Assembly (NCBI GenBank): GCA_963816955.1
Contig: CAWFME010000005.1
Location: forward strand, 868,001 to 932,000
From: DATFQI01 sp963816955
Lineage (GTDB): Bacteria; Actinomycetota; Thermoleophilia; Solirubrobacterales; Solirubrobacteraceae
Reading direction: 5' to 3'
Length of the DNA stretch: 64,000 nt
Shown here: one piece after another, positions 26,013-34,044 of the stretch
How the letters are laid out: each line of letters begins with the position of its first letter
Position numbering within the stretch: the stretch's first letter is position 1
Program-made: the position numbers and the translations under genes
Notes under the pieces: model-generated
Told to the model about the DNA's origin: nothing
Databases searched by the model: none
The model's input: the letters and a program-made list of their open reading frames with translations, nothing else

Positions 26013-29000
26013 TCAGACCGGGCTGCGGTTGGAGCCCCGCTCGCGGCGGGCGCAGGTCTTGTAGCGGCGGGCGCCGGTGATCCTCGCGCCGGTGGCGGTG
26101 GTGACCGTGATCCTCACCGTGAAGCGTCCCTTGGGCAGCCCGCGCAGGTCGACCAGCACCGTGAACCGGCCCCTGATCTTGCGCACCCTGAGCGCCTTGC
26201 GGCCGAGTGACACGGCGGCCTTGCGAATCGTGATCCCCTGCGGCCGCTTGATTCGCAGCCTCAGCGTCCGCCGGCTGATGCATCGCCGGGCCGAGGGCAA
26301 CCCGAGCACGCCGGCGACCTGGTCCGGCGGCAGCGCAGCCAGCCGCTGCTCGGCGGTAGGCCGTGGCGTCGGAGCGGGCGTCGTCGCCGGTGCGCTCGGT
26401 GCCGGCGTGGGCGTGGGCGTGGCCGTGGGCGTCGGATTCACGGCGGCAGGCACGCGGACGGCGTCGGAGGTCGCGCTCGCCGACCCGGTCGCGTTGGTGG
26501 CCGTGACCCGGCAGGCGAGCTGCGTGCCCTGGTCGGCCGCCGTGACCAGGTACTGGTCGCCCGTCTGCCCGGCGATCGGTGTGCCGTCGCGCAGCCACTG
26601 CACGGTCAGCGCCACCCCGGCCGGCGTCCACGTGCCCTTGTCGCAGGTGAGCGTCTGCCCCACCGCGGGCGTCCCGGTGACCGCGGGAGGCGTCAGATTC
26701 GACGGAGACTCGGGGGAGGACACGAGCAGCCGCGCGCCGGGCGGCGAGGCGGGATAGTCGAGCGCGAAGAACTTGCCGCCCGGGAGCTCCCCGTCGACCA
26801 CCGCGTCGAAGGTCCCCTGCACGGAACCCGCCTCCAAGAACTGGAACGCGCTTCCGCCGGCGGGGTCGAGGCCCGGTCCTTGGATCACGCGAACGTCGCC
26901 GTCGAGCGTTGCCGTCGAGCCGACGTCGAGGAAGTCGAAGCCCGAGCCCTGCCCCGGTCCCTCGACGTCGATGTCGAGCACGCCGCCGTCGCCCTGGGTG
27001 AAGCTGTTCGCGACCGTCAGCGTGCCGGGCGAGCTGCCTGGCGCCACCACGCCGCCGTTGTTGACAACGTTGCCGCTCAGTCCGCCGGTGGTGCCGATGC
27101 TGCCGCCGCCCGTGAGGACGCCGCCGTCCAGCGTCACGGTGCCGAAGAACGTGCCGAGCGCCTCCACGGTCGTCGTCCCGTCGAGGACCCTGAGGCCGTT
27201 CTCGAAGACCCAGCTTCGCTGGCCCGGGACCGTGAAGTCGGACGACGTGGTCGTCGGAGGACCGATCGTCGTTGCGGCGTGCTCGGAGAACAGCCGGCCG
27301 TTCGGCGCGTTCACGCCGAGCGCGCCGCTGGCGCATGCGAAAGCGTGAGCGGCCGCTGTGCTCTCGATCGTGAAGGCGGCGTTGAGCTGCATGGCTCCGC
27401 CGTCCTCGACGCAGAAGAAGCCGCCGTGGATCGAGGCCGGGGCGTCGAGCACGAGGTCGGCGCCCGAGATGGTGAAGAGGCCGCCGGTCGTCTTGGTGAA
27501 CGTCGCGCCGGGCTCGACGGTCATGGTGTGATCGCCCTGGAGCTCGCCGATGCGGAGGTCGAGGGCCGCCGGGGCGATCGGGCGGGTGGAGTTCAGCGTG
27601 CCGTTGTGGATATTGAGCACGCCCAGGCTCAGGGGAGACGTTCCGGCGACGTTGATCGTCCCGCCGCCGTCCACGGTCAGCACGGCCGGATCGATCGTGG
27701 CCGTCGACGTGAAGCTGACCGTGGGGAAGGAGGCCCGTACGGTCCCGGTGCCACCCGCCCGCCCGGAGATGTTGAAGGCGCCCGAGATGAACTCGATGCT
27801 CGTCCCGGGCCCGTCGGCGATGAACTGGCCGGTGTGCACCGGGGCCGCGCTGCCGCCGAGGAGCTGCATCGCGCCGTTCGTCGTCCTGACGATGCCGGCG
27901 TTGCTCAGCACGCCGGTGAACGCGCCGCCGGCCTTCTGCCACTCGATCTCGGAACCTGACGGGACGTCGATCAGGCCGCCGGAGCATTGGAAGGGGGAGG
28001 ATCCGGCGCCGGAGGACACGGTCAGCTTCGCGCCGTCACGCAGCGCGAAGGTCGATCCGGTGTCGACGCAGAAGCCGCCGCCGGCCAGCGTGGCGTCCTC
28101 CCTCAGCGTGATGTCCGCGCCGTTCTTGAACGTCACCACCCCGGTGGTGCCGTCCGGCGCCGGCGTCCCGCTGGGGAACGTCCTCAGCGTCGCACCCGCG
28201 GCCAGCGTGACGGTGTGGTCGCCGCGGAACTCAGCGGGCCCGGGCAGGTCGAGGATCGAGGGCGTGAGGTCGCGCGTGGAGTTGAAGACGCTGTTCGCCA
28301 GCCTGAACCTCTCCGGCGTCAGCGTGCCGGTCCCCAGGATGTTGAGGGTCCCGCCGCCGAAGACGTTGAGCGTCGCCGGAGCGACGTCGGCGCCCGCGGC
28401 GATGTTGACGGTCGGGAAGGAGACGCCGATCTCGCCGTCCCCGTCGAGCACGGCGTCGTCGCCGATGTTGTGGGTCCCGGAGGTGAAAATCAGGCGCGTG
28501 CCCGCCCCCGCGAGGTACCGCCCGTCGCTCGTGCCCTCTCCGCGAGCGAGGTCCAGCGTGCCGCCGACCGTCTCTACGAGGCCGTCGTTCTCGAGGCGTG
28601 GGGAGATGAACGCACCGGTCTTGCTGGACTCGATCTCGCCCAGGTCCGTGACCAGCACGCTCCCGAACACCCCTCCGAACGGGCTGCCGGCCGTCGGGGA
28701 GATCGTCAGCTTGTCGTTGACGACGAAGCTCGTGTCGGCGTCGGCGGCCTGCCCGCCGACCACGATCTGCGCGCTGTTCTGGATCGTGCCGGCGCCGTTC
28801 AGCAGGGCTCTGGCGTCGGCACGCAGCTCGAAGTTGGCCGCGGTCGCCAGGAGCCCGCCGTCCATGTCGAGCAGGCCGGTCCCGTCCAGTGTTCCGTTGT
28901 TCACGGTCGTGAGGCCGTGCACGCGCAGCGTCGGGTCGGCCGCGAACTCGATCTCGCCGCCGCCGGTGAGGCTGAGCGTGAGCGCCTCCTGAGCCTGGCT

Positions 29001-29183
29001 CACCGTGACGACGTGACTGCCGATCACCTGGACGCCGTCCTGCCCGTCGGGCACCTCGCCGCAGTCCCACGTGCCGGCCGAGTGCCAGACGCCCGAGGCC
29101 TGGCTCGTGCAGCTCGAGGCCGCTGCCGCGTCGGCCGGCGCGAGCATGACGGTCACGACGAGCAACGGGCAGAGCCTGCGCAT
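26013..29183 (-). CDS. Large secreted beta-repeat surface protein with Ig-like module and basic Cys-bounded C-terminal domain
   Basis: The 1056-residue precursor has a signal peptide (LCPLLVVTVMLAPADAAAA), then a module starting SGVWHSAGTWDCGEVPDGQD that resembles the entry of many parallel-beta-helix proteins. Some 700 residues of irregular beta-helix-like repeats follow, many with the pattern GG-x-I-x-V/NNGTL. Next come an Ig-like unit (TCDKGTWTPAGVALTVQWLR, then LACRVTATNATGSA), a Thr-Pro linker and a basic C-terminal domain bounded by Cys (RRCISRRTLRLRI to YKTCARRER). It is likely cell-surface or extracellular. The start at 29183 is set by the signal peptide; the frame is open further upstream. 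Confidence 0.75.
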   Translation of the reverse strand: MRRLCPLLVVTVMLAPADAAAASSCTSQASGVWHSAGTWDCGEVPDGQDGVQVIGSHVVTVSQAQEALTLSLTGGGEIEFAADPTLRVHGLTTVNNGTLDGTGLLDMDGGLLATAANFELRADARALLNGAGTIQNSAQIVVGGQAADADTSFVVNDKLTISPTAGSPFGGVFGSVLVTDLGEIESSKTGAFISPRLENDGLVETVGGTLDLARGEGTSDGRYLAGAGTRLIFTSGTHNIGDDAVLDGDGEIGVSFPTVNIAAGADVAPATLNVFGGGTLNILGTGTLTPERFRLANSVFNSTRDLTPSILDLPGPAEFRGDHTVTLAAGATLRTFPSGTPAPDGTTGVVTFKNGADITLREDATLAGGGFCVDTGSTFALRDGAKLTVSSGAGSSPFQCSGGLIDVPSGSEIEWQKAGGAFTGVLSNAGIVRTTNGAMQLLGGSAAPVHTGQFIADGPGTSIEFISGAFNISGRAGGTGTVRASFPTVSFTSTATIDPAVLTVDGGGTINVAGTSPLSLGVLNIHNGTLNSTRPIAPAALDLRIGELQGDHTMTVEPGATFTKTTGGLFTISGADLVLDAPASIHGGFFCVEDGGAMQLNAAFTIESTAAAHAFACASGALGVNAPNGRLFSEHAATTIGPPTTTSSDFTVPGQRSWVFENGLRVLDGTTTVEALGTFFGTVTLDGGVLTGGGSIGTTGGLSGNVVNNGGVVAPGSSPGTLTVANSFTQGDGGVLDIDVEGPGQGSGFDFLDVGSTATLDGDVRVIQGPGLDPAGGSAFQFLEAGSVQGTFDAVVDGELPGGKFFALDYPASPPGARLLVSSPESPSNLTPPAVTGTPAVGQTLTCDKGTWTPAGVALTVQWLRDGTPIAGQTGDQYLVTAADQGTQLACRVTATNATGSASATSDAVRVPAAVNPTPTATPTPTPAPSAPATTPAPTPRPTAEQRLAALPPDQVAGVLGLPSARRCISRRTLRLRIKRPQGITIRKAAVSLGRKALRVRKIRGRFTVLVDLRGLPKGRFTVRITVTTATGARITGARRYKTCARRERGSNRSPV

Positions 29184-29491
29184 GTTCGGGCCAGCCTCCC
29201 ATACCTCGGAGACGCCTGGCAAGAGCCAGAAACAGGCGACCCGCACTCCGAGGAGCGGCGCGGACAACCGCCCCTCCTCAGCCCCGGACTCGACCCGAGG
29301 ATACGGTGTGAGGAGATCTGGATACCAGTTGGATGCCAATGACGGCGGCCAATCAGCGGCCGCAGGGTGCGGCCCTGAGGCGAGCGATCTCCGCGCGCTT
29401 GTGCTCGACGCCAGGGCTGTCTCGACCGTGGGCCTTGGCGATCTCGCCGATCTCGTCTTCTGCCACCCGCATCCCGACCGGGTGACGACGT

Positions 29492-29509
29492 ATGGGGAGC
29501 AGCGCCCAT
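29492..29509. promoter_or_regulatory. Dyad WTGGG-N8-CCCAT, copy 1 (before histidine kinase)
   Basis: ATGGGGAGCAGCGCCCAT, with 5-base inverted arms ATGGG/CCCAT and 8 bases between. It ends 35 bases before the kinase start at 29545. The GGG-N8-CCC geometry equals that of the DosR box core. Confidence 0.55.
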
Positions 29510-29544
29510 GGCGGGGGCGCGCTCCGGTGCGTCATCCTGTCGTC

Positions 29545-30495
29545 GTGTCGCTGTTCTGGCGCGTGGTGGCGATCAACGCGGGCGGCCTGGTTGTCGCTGC
29601 GCTGGTCCTCGCACTGTCGCCGGCCACCGTCAGCCCGACGCTGACGGTCGCCGAGGGCGCGGTGCTCACGGTCGGCACGCTGGCCCTGATCGCCGTCAAC
29701 GTCGTGCTTCTGCGACGGGTGTTCGAGCCCCTGGAACGGCTCGCCGCAGTGATGCGGCGGATCGATCCACTCGAACCGGGGCGCAGGGTCGAGCCCGAGC
29801 GGTCCGTGGCGGAGGTGGCGGACGTCTACCGCGCGTTCAACTCGATGCTCGACCGGCTCGAGGAGGAGCGGCGCAACAGCGGGCGGCGCGCGCTGATGGC
29901 GCAGGAGGGCGAGCGGCGGCGGATCGCTCGTGAGCTGCACGACGAGGTCGGGCAGACGCTGACCGGCGTGGTCCTGCAGCTGGACGGCGTCCACCGGGCG
30001 GTGCCGGGGGAGCTCGCCGAGCAGATCGAGCTGGTCCAGGAGACTGCGCGCGAAGGTGTCGAGCAGGTGCGCGAGATCGCCCGCGGGCTCAGACCGCAGG
30101 CGCTCGACGAGTTCGGGTTGCGCAGCGCGCTCGCCACGCTGGCGGCGGGCTTCTCCGAGCGGAGCCGGCTGCAGGTCCTGCATGCGGTGTCCACGGAGCT
30201 CCCGCAGCTCGAGCCCGAGCAGGATCTAGCCATCTACCGCGTGGCGCAGGAAAGCCTGACCAACGCCGCGCGCCACGCCGGGGCGACGACCGTCGAGCTG
30301 TCGCTGCGACCGATGAACGGCAACGTGGTGCTCGTGGTACGTGACGACGGGCGGGGCATCACCGTCGCGCAGGTCTCCGGGCAGGGCGTCGGACTGGGCG
30401 GCATGCGGGAGCGCGCGCTGCTGGTGGGCGGCCGGCTCACCGTCCGCCGCTGCCCGCAGGGTGGGACCGAGGTCCGTCTCGAGGTGCCTGCATGA
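29545..30495 (+). CDS. NarL-system sensor histidine kinase (HisKA_3)
   Basis: The 316-residue kinase has two N-terminal membrane segments with a short loop (INAGGLVVAALVLALSPA and VLTVGTLALIAVNVVLLRR), a HAMP-like stretch (FEPLERLAAVMRRIDPLEPG), the HisKA_3 box EGERRRIARELHDEVGQTLT with the phospho-acceptor His, and a HATPase domain (YRVAQESLTNAARHAGA, DDGRGI, GLGGMRERA). It has no GAF or heme domain. The start is uncertain: GTG at 29545 or 29527. It overlaps the response regulator by ATGA. Confidence 0.85.
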   Translation: MSLFWRVVAINAGGLVVAALVLALSPATVSPTLTVAEGAVLTVGTLALIAVNVVLLRRVFEPLERLAAVMRRIDPLEPGRRVEPERSVAEVADVYRAFNSMLDRLEEERRNSGRRALMAQEGERRRIARELHDEVGQTLTGVVLQLDGVHRAVPGELAEQIELVQETAREGVEQVREIARGLRPQALDEFGLRSALATLAAGFSERSRLQVLHAVSTELPQLEPEQDLAIYRVAQESLTNAARHAGATTVELSLRPMNGNVVLVVRDDGRGITVAQVSGQGVGLGGMRERALLVGGRLTVRRCPQGGTEVRLEVPA

Positions 30496-31142
30496 CCGTC
30501 CCGCTGCGCACGCGGATCCTGCTCGCCGACGATCACACGGTGGTCCGGCGGGGTCTGCGCATGGTGCTCGACGCGGCTCCGGACCTCCACGTCGTGGCGG
30601 AGGCGGCCGATGGGATCGAGGCGGTCGAGCGCGCGCTGCGGGACGACATCCATCTCGCCGTGCTCGACGTCGCCATGCCGCGACGGACCGGCCTGCAAGC
30701 GGCGCGCGAGCTGGTCCGCAGGCGCCCGGAGCTGCGGGTCCTGATGCTCTCGATGCACGACCTCGACGAGTACTGCTTCCAGGCACTCAAGGCCGGGGCG
30801 TCCGGCTACGTGCTCAAGACCGTCGCCGATCGTGACCTCGTCGAGGCGTGCCGCGCCGTGATGCGCGGGGAGCCCTTCCTGTACCCGCCGACGGTGCGGA
30901 TGCTGATGCGCTCCTACGTCGATGACCCCGAGCGAGCGCGCAGCAGCCCGCTGAGCGCGCGCGAGGAGGAGGTCGCCAAGCTCGTCGCGGAGGCGTACAG
31001 CACCGAAGAGATTGCCGGACTGCTCACGATCAGCCCCAAGACGGTGGAGCGCCATCGCGAGAACATCCTCGGCAAGCTGGGCATGCGCGATCGTGTCGAG
31101 CTCACGCGCTGGGCGATCCGCCGCGGTCTCGTCGACGCGTAG
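30492..31142 (+). CDS. NarL/FixJ-family response regulator
   Basis: The 216-residue regulator has a receiver domain at 9-125 (ILLADDHTVVRRGLRMVL, phospho-acceptor Asp in LAVLDVAMPRRTG, Lys in GYVLKTV) and a LuxR-type DNA-binding domain at about 150-212 (LSAREEEVAKLVAEAYSTEE, then ISPKTVERHRENILGKLGM). ATGA overlap shows co-translation with the kinase. By context it is the best candidate to bind the WTGGG-N8-CCCAT dyads at 29492, 31152, 33464 and 33496 (inference). Confidence 0.92.
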   Translation: MTVPLRTRILLADDHTVVRRGLRMVLDAAPDLHVVAEAADGIEAVERALRDDIHLAVLDVAMPRRTGLQAARELVRRRPELRVLMLSMHDLDEYCFQALKAGASGYVLKTVADRDLVEACRAVMRGEPFLYPPTVRMLMRSYVDDPERARSSPLSAREEEVAKLVAEAYSTEEIAGLLTISPKTVERHRENILGKLGMRDRVELTRWAIRRGLVDA

Positions 31143-31151
31143 CTCACGACT

Positions 31152-31169
31152 TTGGGGAGCACTCCCCAT
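31152..31169. promoter_or_regulatory. Dyad WTGGG-N8-CCCAT, copy 2
   Basis: TTGGGGAGCACTCCCCAT, just after the response regulator stop and 75 bases before the microprotein at 31244. The inner TGGGGAG-CA-CTCCCCA is a perfect 7-2-7 palindrome, so it might also serve as a weak hairpin. Confidence 0.55.
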
Positions 31170-31243
31170 GGTGGCTCGAGAGACGGCGAGCCAGGCTGAT
31201 GGTGGTCCTGACAGGCGGTTCACACGAGAGGGAGCTGATTGCC

Positions 31244-31420
31244 ATGGGTGCCGCACCACATCGCGTCGACTCACAGCACGAGGGTCCGTCCGCTGGGCCG
31301 GAACCGGATGGCGAGTCGCGCATCCCGCAGCCGTTGCCGCAAGCGGACAGGAGAGGCCGCATGGCGGTCATCGTGATGCTCGCGGCCCTCGCGATCATCG
31401 TCCTGGTCGTGCTGCTCTGA
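31244..31420 (+). CDS. Tail-anchored microprotein
   Basis: The 58-residue protein has a polar Pro/Gln/Glu-rich part and a basic RRGR followed by the C-terminal membrane helix MAVIVMLAALAIIVLVVLL, which ends exactly at the stop codon. ATG at 31244 is favoured because GAGAGGGAG lies about 9 bases upstream; an earlier GTG at 31199 is possible. No family is recognised. A similar layout is seen at 33853 and 34967. Confidence 0.55.
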   Translation: MGAAPHRVDSQHEGPSAGPEPDGESRIPQPLPQADRRGRMAVIVMLAALAIIVLVVLL

Positions 31421-31432
31421 CGAGACCACGCG

Positions 31433-31461
31433 CCCGCCCGCCGTCCCCTGCGGCGGGCGGG
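31433..31461 (+). terminator. GC-rich terminator hairpin
   Basis: Perfect 11-bp stem CCCGCCCGCCG / CGGCGGGCGGG around a 7-base loop, followed by TCGTCCCCTT; placed right after the microprotein gene. Confidence 0.6.
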
Positions 31462-31502
31462 TCGTCCCCTTGCCAGACGTCGACCCACTCCAGTCTCAGC
31501 CC

Positions 31503-32078
31503 ATGATCCGCGTCGCAGTCGTCGATGACCACCACGCTGTGCGGCTCGGGCTGCACGCCGCGATCCGCTCCGAGCCGGGATTGGTCCCGGCGGGGGTGGC
31601 GACGAATGGAGCAGGAGTCGCGCCGATGCTCTACCGCACGCAGCCGGACGTCATCCTGCTCGACTATCACCTCCCCGACATCGACGGTCTGACGTTGTGC
31701 CGGCGGATCAAGTCCGAGCCACCGGCGCCCGCGGTCATCCTCTACTCGGCCTTCGCCGACGCCACGCTGACCGTGCCCGCGTTCGTGGCGGGCGCCGACG
31801 GCATCCTCCACAAGGGCGGCCCCGCACGCGAGCTATTCGAAGGGATCCGTCGTGTGGCGCGCGGTGGCGACGCGATGCCGCCGGTCTCGCCGCCGCTGTT
31901 CGAGGCCGCCGGTCAGGCGCTGAATCCTGAAGACCTGCCGATCCTGGGAATGCTGCTCGATCGCACTCCAGCTGCTGAGATCGCGGGCACGCTGCGCCTG
32001 GAGGCGGCGGAACTTCGCGACCGTGTCGATCAGATGCTGCGGCGGCTCAAGGTCCCAGTGCCCTCCGTCGCGCCGTGA
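31503..32078 (+). CDS. Response regulator, receiver domain with reduced output region
   Basis: The 191-residue protein has an N-terminal receiver (VAVVDDHHAVRLGLHAAI, phospho-acceptor Asp in VILLDYHLPDIDG, ILHKGG for the Lys). The C-terminal 60 residues are helical and resemble a LuxR-type HTH that has lost its usual TxxEIA and recognition-helix signature (LRLEAAELRDRVDQMLRRLK). It may act as a phosphate sink or protein-protein regulator rather than a classical DNA binder (inference). ATG at 31503. It is followed after 29 bases by the diguanylate cyclase. Confidence 0.75.
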   Translation: MIRVAVVDDHHAVRLGLHAAIRSEPGLVPAGVATNGAGVAPMLYRTQPDVILLDYHLPDIDGLTLCRRIKSEPPAPAVILYSAFADATLTVPAFVAGADGILHKGGPARELFEGIRRVARGGDAMPPVSPPLFEAAGQALNPEDLPILGMLLDRTPAAEIAGTLRLEAAELRDRVDQMLRRLKVPVPSVAP

Positions 32079-32107
32079 CGTGCACGCGCTGAGCGCACGT
32101 CAAGTCT

Positions 32108-33025
32108 GTGGTGTCGCGAGCCGACACCATCCCTGTGAGTCCCGAGAATCGCTCGATCGCGCCACGTTTCGCCGGGCGAAGCGTCGTCGCGGTCTGCGCC
32201 GGGCTGCTCGCCCTGGTGACCGGGCTGCGCTTTGCCGTCGACAACCCCATCGAAGCTGTCGGCTTCCTCTATGTGCTTCCGATCAGTCTCGCCGCAGTCG
32301 AGTTCGGATGGCGTGGCGGTGTCGCAGCCGCGCACAGCGCAATGGCGTGCACCATCTTCTGGGCTCTAACGCAGGATGTTCCGCTCGGCGTGGTCGGATA
32401 TGTCGTGAGGGGCACGATGTTCATGGGCCTCGCTGTGCTGGTCGGACTGCAGTCCGACCAGCGGAGGAGCCTGCTCACGCAGCGCGATCGCCTGGTGGAT
32501 GAGCTCCGAGGAGGTGCGCTTCGCGACCAGCTGACGGGGCTGGCAAACCGGCGGGCGTGGGACGAGCGATTCGCTGACGAGTTGGAACGAGCGAGTCGCT
32601 CAGACATGCCGCTCAGCGTCGCCGTGATGGACATCGACGGCCTCAAGCGAATCAACGACACGTACGGCCATGCGGAGGGCGACCGACTCATCCAGCGCGC
32701 CGCTGCCGCCTGGAAGCTCGCTTTGCGCGATGTGGACTTCATCGCTCGTCTTGGAGGAGACGAGTTCTTCGTCATTCTCCCCGACTGTCGCGCACGCGAG
32801 GCCGAGGAAGTCGCGTGCCGGCTGGCCGGTGCAGTCGACGGGTATCCATCGGTCTCAATCGGTATCGCCGCCTGGGAGGGCGGAGCAGGGGATGTGCTCA
32901 TCGCTCGCGCCGATCGCGCGATGTACGAGGCCAAAGCGGCGGGCGGCGCTCGCATCGTCGTCGCCGAGGATCCGATCCTCGCGGGTCCCGCAGCGGGACG
33001 ACGACCGGTCATCACGGGCGCCTGA
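32108..33025 (+). CDS. Membrane-bound diguanylate cyclase (GGDEF)
   Basis: The 305-residue protein has an N-terminal multi-span region of about 100 residues (VVAVCAGLLALVTGLRFAV, then AVGFLYVLPISLAAVEFGWR) like MASE-type sensors, and a GGDEF domain from about 139 (DQLTGLANRRAWDERFADEL, then RLGGDEFFVILPD). The active-site GGDEF is intact, so it should make cyclic di-GMP. No RxxD inhibitory site is evident five residues upstream of GGDEF. Third-position GC is lower than in most neighbours, hinting at a different history. The start is the GTG at 32108. Confidence 0.85.
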   Translation: MVSRADTIPVSPENRSIAPRFAGRSVVAVCAGLLALVTGLRFAVDNPIEAVGFLYVLPISLAAVEFGWRGGVAAAHSAMACTIFWALTQDVPLGVVGYVVRGTMFMGLAVLVGLQSDQRRSLLTQRDRLVDELRGGALRDQLTGLANRRAWDERFADELERASRSDMPLSVAVMDIDGLKRINDTYGHAEGDRLIQRAAAAWKLALRDVDFIARLGGDEFFVILPDCRAREAEEVACRLAGAVDGYPSVSIGIAAWEGGAGDVLIARADRAMYEAKAAGGARIVVAEDPILAGPAAGRRPVITGA

Positions 33026-33040
33026 CTGGCCGGGGCTGCG

Positions 33041-33147
33041 GTGATGCTGCTGGTGACCTTGCAGAAGGTCGAGGATGTGCTGGCCGGGCTGGAGTGCCGA
33101 CGCTGTTCTTCCTCATCGGGCTGTTCGTGCTCGTCGGCGCGCTCGAG
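33041..33147 (+). pseudogene. Relic of an ArsB/NhaD-type permease
   Basis: The translated remnant reads VTLQKVEDVLAGLE, then after a -1 frameshift near 33094 PTLFFLIGLFVLVGALE. That is the helix motif shared by ArsB/NhaD/P-protein permeases (W-x-TLxFF-x-GLFxLVGxLE). Nothing of the gene remains on either side. It stops at CTCGAG, where the NhaA relic on the other strand begins. Confidence 0.55.
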
Positions 33148-33465
33148 CCCGACCACGAAGAAGAACAGCGCCATCAACCCATCGTCGACCCAGTGCCGAT
33201 GGTCCTCGGTCAGCGCGGCGCCCCCGATACCGATGGTCGCCTTCTGCCCCCAGAAGCTGACGTAGCCGTCGCCCGCCGGGCTGTTGGCCCAGATCACGGC
33301 GGCGACTGCCGCGACCGCCAGGGCGACGCCGCCTGCGGCCTCCTCGCGCAGGAACTCCGCGAGCGGGTCCAGCACCTGCCGAGCCTTCGTCTTCGCCGTG
33401 TCGGTGACGCCGGTGGGGGTCCGCTTCACCCGGAGTGCCCAGGCAGCGGCCGGCAGGGCCTCCAT
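33142..33465 (-). pseudogene. Truncated NhaA Na+/H+ antiporter, N-terminal 108 codons
   Basis: The reading frame encodes PLAEFLREEAAGGVALAVAA, AVIWANSPAGDGYVSFW, the loop TIGIGGAALTEDHRHWVDDG and LMALFFFVVGLE. These are the N-terminal helices of NhaA, which continues in functional proteins with KRE and nine further helices. Here the gene ends at GLE, the CTCGAG shared with the permease relic. The ATG at 33465 overlaps dyad copy 3, so the promoter side seems intact while about 300 C-terminal codons are gone. Confidence 0.7.
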
Positions 33466-33481
33466 GGGGACGAGCGCCCAT
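33464..33481. promoter_or_regulatory. Dyad WTGGG-N8-CCCAT, copy 3
   Basis: ATGGGGACGAGCGCCCAT, 16 of 18 bases identical to copy 1. It covers the start codon region of the truncated nhaA and lies about 94 bases before the YeaQ-like gene. Confidence 0.5.
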
Positions 33482-33495
33482 GTCGGCACGAGGAT

Positions 33496-33513
33496 TTGGG
33501 ATCTGCTCCCCAT
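33496..33513. promoter_or_regulatory. Dyad WTGGG-N8-CCCAT, copy 4
   Basis: TTGGGATCTGCTCCCCAT, 32 bases (about three helical turns) from copy 3 and 61 bases before the YeaQ-like start. Confidence 0.5.
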
Positions 33514-33574
33514 TGGATCGCGCCCCCTGCGGCGGCAAGGTGTGAAGCACCCCCCCAACAGCGAAGGAGACGTC

Positions 33575-33856
33575 ATGGGCATCCTCGGCTGGATCATCCT
33601 CGGCCTCATCGCCGGCGCGATCGCCAAGGCCGTGCATCGCGGCAACGAGCCGGGAGGCATCCTCGGAACGCTCGTCGTCGGCGTTCTCGGCGCCGTCGTC
33701 GGCGGCCTGATCGCCTCCTCGGTCGGCATCGGCGGCATCGGCAGCTTCTTCAGCCTCGGGACCTGGCTCGTCGCTGTCGGCGGTGCGCTGCTGCTGCTGG
33801 TCATCTACAGCACGCTGACCGCCGGCGGGAGCCGCTCTCAGCACACGGCGACATGA
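33575..33856 (+). CDS. GlsB/YeaQ/YmgE family stress membrane protein
   Basis: The 93-residue protein is a Gly-rich three-helix membrane protein of the transglycosylase-associated family: MGILGWIILGLIAGAIAK, then GGILGTLVVGVLGAVVGG and a final helix (LGTWLVAVGGALLLLVIY). Such proteins are induced by general stress in many bacteria. ATG at 33575 follows GAAGGAG. Two dyads lie within 115 bases upstream. Its stop overlaps the next microprotein start as ATGA. Confidence 0.88.
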   Translation: MGILGWIILGLIAGAIAKAVHRGNEPGGILGTLVVGVLGAVVGGLIASSVGIGGIGSFFSLGTWLVAVGGALLLLVIYSTLTAGGSRSQHTAT

Positions 33857-33972
33857 GCACCGGCGTCCCCCGCAGGACCTCGATGCGCGACGGCGCCCGG
33901 CGCGTCGCCACCGCGATCACCGCGCTCCTGCTCGTTCTCGTGATCGCGGTCGCCGTGGCCGTAGTGGTCTAG
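33853..33972 (+). CDS. Tail-anchored microprotein
   Basis: The 39-residue product has a polar basic start (MSTGVPRRTSMRDGARR) and a hydrophobic helix that runs to the last residue (LLLVLVIAVAVAVVV). It is translationally coupled to the YeaQ-like gene by ATGA. No family is known to me; layout matches the microprotein at 31244. Confidence 0.5.
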   Translation: MSTGVPRRTSMRDGARRVATAITALLLVLVIAVAVAVVV

Positions 33973-33989
33973 ACCCGGCCGGATCCGTC

Positions 33990-34015
33990 CCGGCCGTCGC
34001 CACCGCGGCGGCCGG
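33990..34015 (+). terminator. GC-rich stem-loop before the universal stress gene
   Basis: CCGGCC-GTC-GCC / GGC-GGCCGG with a 3-base bulge, between the microprotein stop and the ribosome site of the stress protein; may attenuate read-through. Confidence 0.35.
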
Positions 34016-34044
34016 ACCCGCTCGCTGACCGAAGGAGACTTCAG

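Noticed and set aside
33041..33465. A complete functional NhaA antiporter
   Set aside because: Only the first about 108 codons exist; the rest is replaced by an unrelated fragment on the other strand.
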